From DASRLE01 sp964558455 (lineage in GTDB: Bacteria > Verrucomicrobiota > Verrucomicrobiia > Limisphaerales > Palsa-1400), in contig CAZLEE010000162.1 in NCBI GenBank assembly GCA_964558455.1, positions 1 to 10,449 on the forward strand: DNA of 10,449 nt, in the 5' to 3' direction. A model generated the notes under the pieces. It saw nothing but the letters and a program-made list of their open reading frames with translations, was not told the origin of the DNA and made no database searches. The position numbers and the translations under genes are program-made. Below are positions 7,471 through 10,449 of the stretch, piece after piece. The stretch's first letter is position 1. Every line of letters begins with the position of its first letter.

Positions 7471-7947
7471 TCAGTCCGGTTTTTGCCGGTTGCATTTGCC
7501 CAGACGCCGGAATTGTTCGCAAGTGCAGGTGATTTGGAGACGGTGGGCCTTGATCAGGAAACCGAGCTTGCGGCACATTTCGCTTTCCATTTTTTTGATT
7601 TGATCGCTGTCAAACTCGACGATGGTGTCGCAATCCTGGCAGATGATATGGCTGTGGTTGGGATGATCCGCGTAATTGGGATCGTAAAACTTGTGTTCGC
7701 CCCCAAAATCCATTTCGCGCACCAATCCGCTTGCCGTGAGCAGGGGCAGGGTCCGGTAAATGGTGGCCCGGGAAACGGATCTGTCGCGGCGCCGGGACCA
7801 TTTGAGCAATTGCCCGGCGGTGAAATGCTTGTCGGTGTTGAAAACGGAATCTATGATGGCGCGCCGCTGTGATGTCAGGCGCAGTCTTTTCCCCTGAAGA
7901 AAATCCACAAACCTTTTCTCCGCATTGGTCTTGCCCGGCATGGTCAT
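7471..7947 (-). CDS. Fur-family metal-dependent transcriptional regulator
   Basis: This 158-residue protein has the Fur fold: a winged helix (about 10-80) with LTSQRRAIIDSV and the recognition-helix signature SRATIYRTLPLLTASGLV (59-76), then a metal-binding dimerisation domain. H98/H100 in NHSHIIC match the regulatory-site histidines, C103 and C106 form the first structural zinc pair, and H135 in KAHRLQI fits the later ligand. The C-terminal cysteines are C141, C143 and C152, an unusual spacing for the second zinc pair. Sequence alone does not tell whether it senses iron, zinc, manganese or peroxide, so I give no symbol. I chose the ATG at 7947: AGGTGG lies 12 nt before it, and Fur proteins start shortly before the first helix. 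The ATG at 7941 is nearly as likely; an ATG at 8001 overlapping the guaA stop would add 18 unlike residues. It sits between guaA and addB and probably shares their transcript. Confidence 0.92.
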   Translation of the reverse strand: MTMPGKTNAEKRFVDFLQGKRLRLTSQRRAIIDSVFNTDKHFTAGQLLKWSRRRDRSVSRATIYRTLPLLTASGLVREMDFGGEHKFYDPNYADHPNHSHIICQDCDTIVEFDSDQIKKMESEMCRKLGFLIKAHRLQITCTCEQFRRLGKCNRQKPD

Positions 7948-7976
7948 GGCCTGATTATTCCACCTGCCGCCGCGAA

Positions 7977-7996
7977 AATAAAGGCCCGATTTTATT
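7977..7996. promoter_or_regulatory. AT-rich inverted repeat upstream of the Fur-family gene, possible operator
   Basis: AATAAA (7977-7982) and TTTATT (7991-7996) form a 6-bp perfect inverted repeat with an 8-nt centre, about 30 nt before the Fur-family start codon and across the end of guaA. Fur proteins often bind AT-rich palindromes before their own genes. The arm sequence is not a good match to the E. coli Fur box, so this is a weak candidate. Confidence 0.2.
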
Positions 7997-9533
7997 CCCA
8001 TTCGATCGTGGCCGGCGGCTTGCTTGAGATGTCGAGACAGACCCGGTTGACGCCTTTAACTTCGTTAATGATGCGGGTGGACAGGCGCTCCAGCAAATCG
8101 TAGGGCAGCTTGACCCAGTCCGCCGTCATGCCGTCCTGGGATTCGACGGCGCGGATGGCAATGGTGAAGTCATACGTCCGTTCGTCGCCCATCACACCCA
8201 CGCTGCGCACCGGCAGCAGCACGGCGAAACTTTGCCAGATTTTGTAATACCAGCCGCTCGACTTCATTTCCTCGACCACGATGGTGTCGGCGGCGCGCAG
8301 GATGTCGCAACGGGCAGGGGTGACTTCGCCCAGAATGCGCACGGCGAGGCCGGGGCCTGGGAAGGGCTGGCGGTAAACGATTTCCTTGGGCAATCCCAGT
8401 TCCAAGCCCAACTGGCGAACTTCATCCTTGAAGAGGGATTTGAGCGGCTCGATCAATTTGAACTTCATGTTCTTGGGCAGGCCGCCGACATTGTGGTGGC
8501 TCTTGATCAGCGCGGACGGATTGCCGGCGATTGGCACGGATTCAATGACATCGGGATAAAGGGTGCCTTGGGCGAGAAATTTCGCGGCGCCGGCCCGCTT
8601 GGTCGCGGCTTGAAAGACTTCGATGAACGTTTTGCCGATGATCTTGCGTTTGCGTTCGGGGTCGGTCACTTTTTTGAGACGGCGCAGGAACAGGGCGGAG
8701 GCGTCTTCATACTGCAATTTCATTTTGAAATTGCGGCCAAACACCTCCCGCACCGCGTCCGCCTCGCGACCACGCAGCAAACCGTTGTTGACAAAGATGC
8801 AGGTCAACTGGCTCCCAATCGCCTTGTGCAGCAACGCCGCCGCCACGCTCGAATCCACCCCGCCGCTCAAACCGAGAATGACCCGTTCCGTGCCGGCCTG
8901 GCGCCGGATTTCCTCGACTGCCAGGTCCAGATAATGGCGCATGGTCCATTCCTCGCCGCAGCCGCAAATTTTGTGGACGAAATTGGCGATGATCTCGCGA
9001 CCGCGCGGGGTGTGCGCGACTTCTGGATGGAATTGCAGGCCGAAGAATTTGCGGGCGCGGTCTTCGATGGCGGCGAATTCCGAATTATCCGAAGTGGCCA
9101 CGGCCTTGAATCCCTTGGGCATCCTGGCCAGCTTGTCGCCGTGCGAATTCCAAACCTGGAGGGAGTCGGGCAGCTTGGCGAAAAGGGCGCATTGGCTGTC
9201 GGTGACGGCCAGAGTGCCTTTGCCATACTCGCGTTTCAGGCCGCGCTCGACTTTGCCGCCGAGGAACTGCGCCATCAATTGGACGCCGAAACAAATGCCG
9301 AGGACGGGGATGTTGAGTTTGAACAAGGCCGGATCAGGCAGCGGCGCCGTGGGCGAATAAACGCTGGACGGACCGCCGGACAAAATGATGCCCTTGGGTT
9401 TGAGCGCGGCGATCTCCGCCGCCGGCATGTTGAAGGGGGCGATGGTGGAAAAAACATGACACTCGCGAATACGCCTGGCAATGACCTGGGTGTATTGCGA
9501 TCCAAAATCCAAGATAAGAATCTGCTCCGTCAT
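7992..9533 (-). CDS. guaA: GMP synthase (glutamine-hydrolysing)
   Basis: This 513-residue cytosolic enzyme converts XMP, ATP and glutamine to GMP, the last step of de novo guanine nucleotide synthesis. The N-terminal class I glutamine amidotransferase domain (about 1-190) begins ILILDFGSQYTQVIARRIRE and has the catalytic triad C81 in LGICFG, H169 and E171 in FHPEV. The ATP-pyrophosphatase domain follows with the PP-loop LSGGVDSSVAAALL (222-235). The C-terminal dimerisation domain includes PFPGPGLAVRILGEV and ends with the characteristic KPPATIEWE. The length is normal and all catalytic residues are present. The nucleophile motif has F where many homologues have Y (GICYG), a mild variant. The ATG at 9533 is preceded by AAGG with a 5-nt gap. 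It is the first gene of the presumed guaA-fur-addB transcription unit, with the Fur-family start 44 nt past its stop. Confidence 0.98.
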   Translation of the reverse strand: MTEQILILDFGSQYTQVIARRIRECHVFSTIAPFNMPAAEIAALKPKGIILSGGPSSVYSPTAPLPDPALFKLNIPVLGICFGVQLMAQFLGGKVERGLKREYGKGTLAVTDSQCALFAKLPDSLQVWNSHGDKLARMPKGFKAVATSDNSEFAAIEDRARKFFGLQFHPEVAHTPRGREIIANFVHKICGCGEEWTMRHYLDLAVEEIRRQAGTERVILGLSGGVDSSVAAALLHKAIGSQLTCIFVNNGLLRGREADAVREVFGRNFKMKLQYEDASALFLRRLKKVTDPERKRKIIGKTFIEVFQAATKRAGAAKFLAQGTLYPDVIESVPIAGNPSALIKSHHNVGGLPKNMKFKLIEPLKSLFKDEVRQLGLELGLPKEIVYRQPFPGPGLAVRILGEVTPARCDILRAADTIVVEEMKSSGWYYKIWQSFAVLLPVRSVGVMGDERTYDFTIAIRAVESQDGMTADWVKLPYDLLERLSTRIINEVKGVNRVCLDISSKPPATIEWE

Positions 9534-9683
9534 CGAAACCTTGTGCCTTTACCGATTGATTATGTCAAAGCCTAAAATGAACCACCCCGCAGCGCAACCT
9601 TCAATCCTCGCCTGATTTCTTTTGGTGTTGGGCCGACTTCCGACCGATGCAGTCGTGGATATTCGCGGAGACGGACGACGTTT

Positions 9684-9724
9684 CTCCCTCTCCCGCTCGC
9701 TTGCGGGAGGGGCGGGGTGAGGGC
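9684..9724. repeat. REP-like intergenic palindromic repeat
   Basis: CTCCCGC (9690-9696) and GCGGGAG (9703-9709) form a perfect 7-bp stem around TCGCTT. It is flanked by CCCT (9686-9689) and AGGG (9720-9723), which can pair as an outer stem. The motif (CTC-rich arm, hairpin, GGGGTGAGGG arm) is of a type I recognise as dispersed, many-copy intergenic palindromes in GC-rich bacterial genomes. Only one copy is present here, so its repeat status rests on that recognition. No transposase is adjacent. Confidence 0.5.
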
Positions 9725-9753
9725 AGGCAACATCCCGCCACGCGCCAAATAAT

Positions 9754-9785
9754 ATTCCCGCAAATGGGAATGATTCTGGTATATT
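9754..9785 (+). promoter_or_regulatory. Inverted repeat plus extended -10 promoter ahead of the decayed antitoxin
   Basis: ATTCCC (9754-9759) and GGGAAT (9766-9771) form a perfect 6-bp inverted repeat with a 6-nt centre. Six bases downstream is TG-G-TATATT (9777-9785), an extended -10 element. Transcription would begin near 9791, only a few bases before the antitoxin ATG at 9794, so the message would be almost leaderless. A palindrome overlapping the promoter is the usual arrangement for antitoxin autoregulation. This assignment is inferred from position and symmetry. Confidence 0.4.
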
Positions 9786-9793
9786 ACAGCTCT

Positions 9794-10042
9794 ATGAACA
9801 GCGCTCTGGAAATTGAGAGGGCACTACGACAAATGCTCTCGCAAGAGCGGTGGAAAGTCGCACGTCGGCCGCTGGAAGATTTGCAGGAAAGCGCCACCAG
9901 TTCAGGCCGGACGCAAAATCTTCGACGACAGCGGCGAACGGACGCCGTCACTGCCTAATTATTTCGCTCGCCGCCGCCGGATTTTTTGAGCAAGGTTCTG
10001 CCGAACATGGTCTTGGCTGCTCGCGCGGAAGAATCTTGGTGA
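9794..10042 (+). pseudogene. Decayed antitoxin gene of a PIN-toxin (VapBC-like) module
   Basis: The N-terminal part, MNSALEIERALRQM followed by ERWKVAR and LEDLQES, is typical of small antitoxins paired with PIN-domain toxins. In frame it then becomes Arg-rich and stops at TAA 9956-9958. From about 9915 to 9986 the next frame instead reads a sensible antitoxin tail: KIFDDSGERTPSLPNY then FARRRRIF. From about 9992 the original frame resumes with KVLPNMVLAARAEESW and a TGA at 10040-10042. This fits about one extra base near 9914 and one lost base near 9987. Repairing both would give an open frame of about 82 residues ending exactly where the toxin begins. As it stands the gene can make only a 54-residue product with a scrambled tail. 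Sequencing or assembly errors could produce the same picture, but the toxin is damaged too. Confidence 0.62.
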
Positions 10043-10116
10043 AAATCTACGCGGACACGAGTTTCCTGTTTTCGCTTTAAGCATCCGACGCCAATTCGAT
10101 CCGGGCTGATGTGTGA
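10039..10116 (+). pseudogene. Remnant of a PIN-domain toxin (VapC-like) gene
   Basis: A GTG at 10039, overlapping the antitoxin stop by 3 nt, starts VKIYADTSFLFSL. This is the first strand of a PIN ribonuclease with its first catalytic Asp at residue 5. TAA at 10078-10080 then ends it after 13 residues. The frame goes on sensibly beyond the stop (ASDANSIRADV), matching the usual continuation of such toxins if the stop replaced a Tyr codon. It stops again at TGA 10114-10116, and no further PIN-like sequence is recognisable, so the rest of the roughly 130-residue toxin is missing. Intact PIN toxins cleave RNA and are silenced by the upstream antitoxin. Here no active toxin can be made. Confidence 0.6.
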
Positions 10117-10141
10117 TGCGCCCAGTCGTGTTATGTGTGAT
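10109..10141 (+). repeat. 9-bp direct repeat at the truncation point of the toxin remnant
   Basis: ATGTGTGAT occurs at 10109-10117 and again at 10133-10141, with 15 bases between. It falls exactly where PIN homology ends. It could be the scar of a small duplication or of an inserted and lost element, or chance. Confidence 0.3.
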
Positions 10142-10199
10142 TTTACAGTGCTTGGTTTGAGATGGTCAAAACTCATGGGCACAGCTAAATTTTAGCCAT

Positions 10200-10449
10200 A
10201 TGTTACCTGTTGGAACTGTCGCTTACACCGTTGGTACACCTCCCGTTGTCGGGAAGGGTGTGTCATGGACGCTACAGGAGACCGAAGCAGCGGTTAAAGG
10301 GCCTGTCGCTGCCGTGGTTCACGACGACGCGGGCACCAAGGCCATCAACACGCTGTTGAGCGGTTTGCAGGAAACCGAATTCACCACCGCCAACGTCAAC
10401 GCCGCGCTCGCCCAATCCGACCCTGTCGAAAATTGGCGCGTCGGCGAAG
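10200..10449 (+). CDS. Unidentified protein, N-terminal part (runs off the window)
   Basis: An open frame begins with ATG at 10200 and continues without a stop for 83 codons to the window end. The protein starts MLPVGTVAYTVGTPPVVGKG, continues through a stretch ending VVHDDAGTKAINTLLSGL (about 40-57), and ends NWRVGE. The frame is open upstream only to a TGA at 10158-10160 and has no other start codon there. There is no clear Shine-Dalgarno site. There is no signal peptide, membrane segment or motif I can name, and the mixed hydrophobic and charged composition looks like a soluble cytosolic protein. I do not recognise the family. Its place after a decayed toxin-antitoxin module suggests accessory cargo, but that is only context. 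Confidence 0.55.
   Translation, partial: MLPVGTVAYTVGTPPVVGKGVSWTLQETEAAVKGPVAAVVHDDAGTKAINTLLSGLQETEFTTANVNAALAQSDPVENWRVGE

Noticed and set aside
7466..7484. Small hairpin CCGGA/TCCGG followed by five T on the plus strand, overlapping the Fur-family stop codon
   Set aside because: It resembles a terminator, but for plus-strand transcription, where no gene exists. On the minus strand no T-run follows, so it would not separate the Fur-family gene from addB. The stem is only 5 bp.
7948..8001. N-terminal extension of the Fur-family protein from an ATG overlapping the guaA stop
   Set aside because: The extra 18 residues do not resemble any Fur N-terminus, and a better ribosome-binding site precedes the internal ATG at 7947.
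9563..9568. Consensus TTGACA on the minus strand upstream of guaA
   Set aside because: At 17 nt spacing the -10 position reads GCACAA, which is not promoter-like, and it lies too close to the start codon for a normal leader.
8232..9575. 447-codon plus-strand open frame antisense to guaA
   Set aside because: It covers a conserved guaA gene, shows no recognisable domain and has the composition of a shadow frame. The same applies to the long plus-strand frames at 4418-5434 and 5450-6469 across addB.
9572..9763. 63-codon minus-strand frame in the guaA upstream gap
   Set aside because: It runs through the palindromic repeat, and its composition (Arg, Gly, Pro) follows from that repeat, so it is unlikely to be a gene.
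10109..10195. Short open frame of 28 codons in the gap before the last gene
   Set aside because: No ribosome-binding site, no recognisable content and a length expected by chance.

Overview
The window is about 10.4 kb of GC-rich bacterial DNA (roughly 60 % GC by eye). About 9.5 kb is ordinary core and metabolic coding sequence; the last ~0.9 kb looks accessory and partly decayed. Gene content (an exported, twin-arginine aldo/keto reductase, an AddB-type nuclease, weak Shine-Dalgarno sites, a palindromic intergenic repeat) would fit a Gram-negative soil or freshwater bacterium, perhaps in the Verrucomicrobiota/Planctomycetota neighbourhood. That placement is inference from general familiarity, not a measured result.

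Left part (1-1773), minus strand: a stand-alone CheY-like receiver protein followed by a YqhD-type NADPH-dependent alcohol/aldehyde reductase. Centre-left (1802-4061), plus strand: a well-formed sigma70-like promoter drives a Tat-exported aldo/keto reductase, followed after 27 nt by a tRNA-dihydrouridine synthase of DusB type. The dus gene converges on the next cluster with only 5 nt between stop codons.

Centre-right (4067-9533), minus strand, reads in transcription order guaA (GMP synthase), a Fur-family metalloregulator, and an AddB-like helicase/exonuclease subunit of 1112 residues. Gaps of 44 and 65 nt and no obvious terminator suggest co-transcription. No addA partner is present in the window.

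Right end (9534-10449): an intergenic palindromic repeat, then a decayed type II toxin-antitoxin module. The antitoxin begins normally and ends normally in the same frame, but a middle section reads only in another frame, and the PIN-domain toxin has a stop codon after 13 residues. An unidentified open reading frame then starts at 10200 and runs off the window. This end is the place to look for unusual biology. I found no RNA gene, CRISPR array or complete mobile element, and no convincing complete novel system inside these boundaries.
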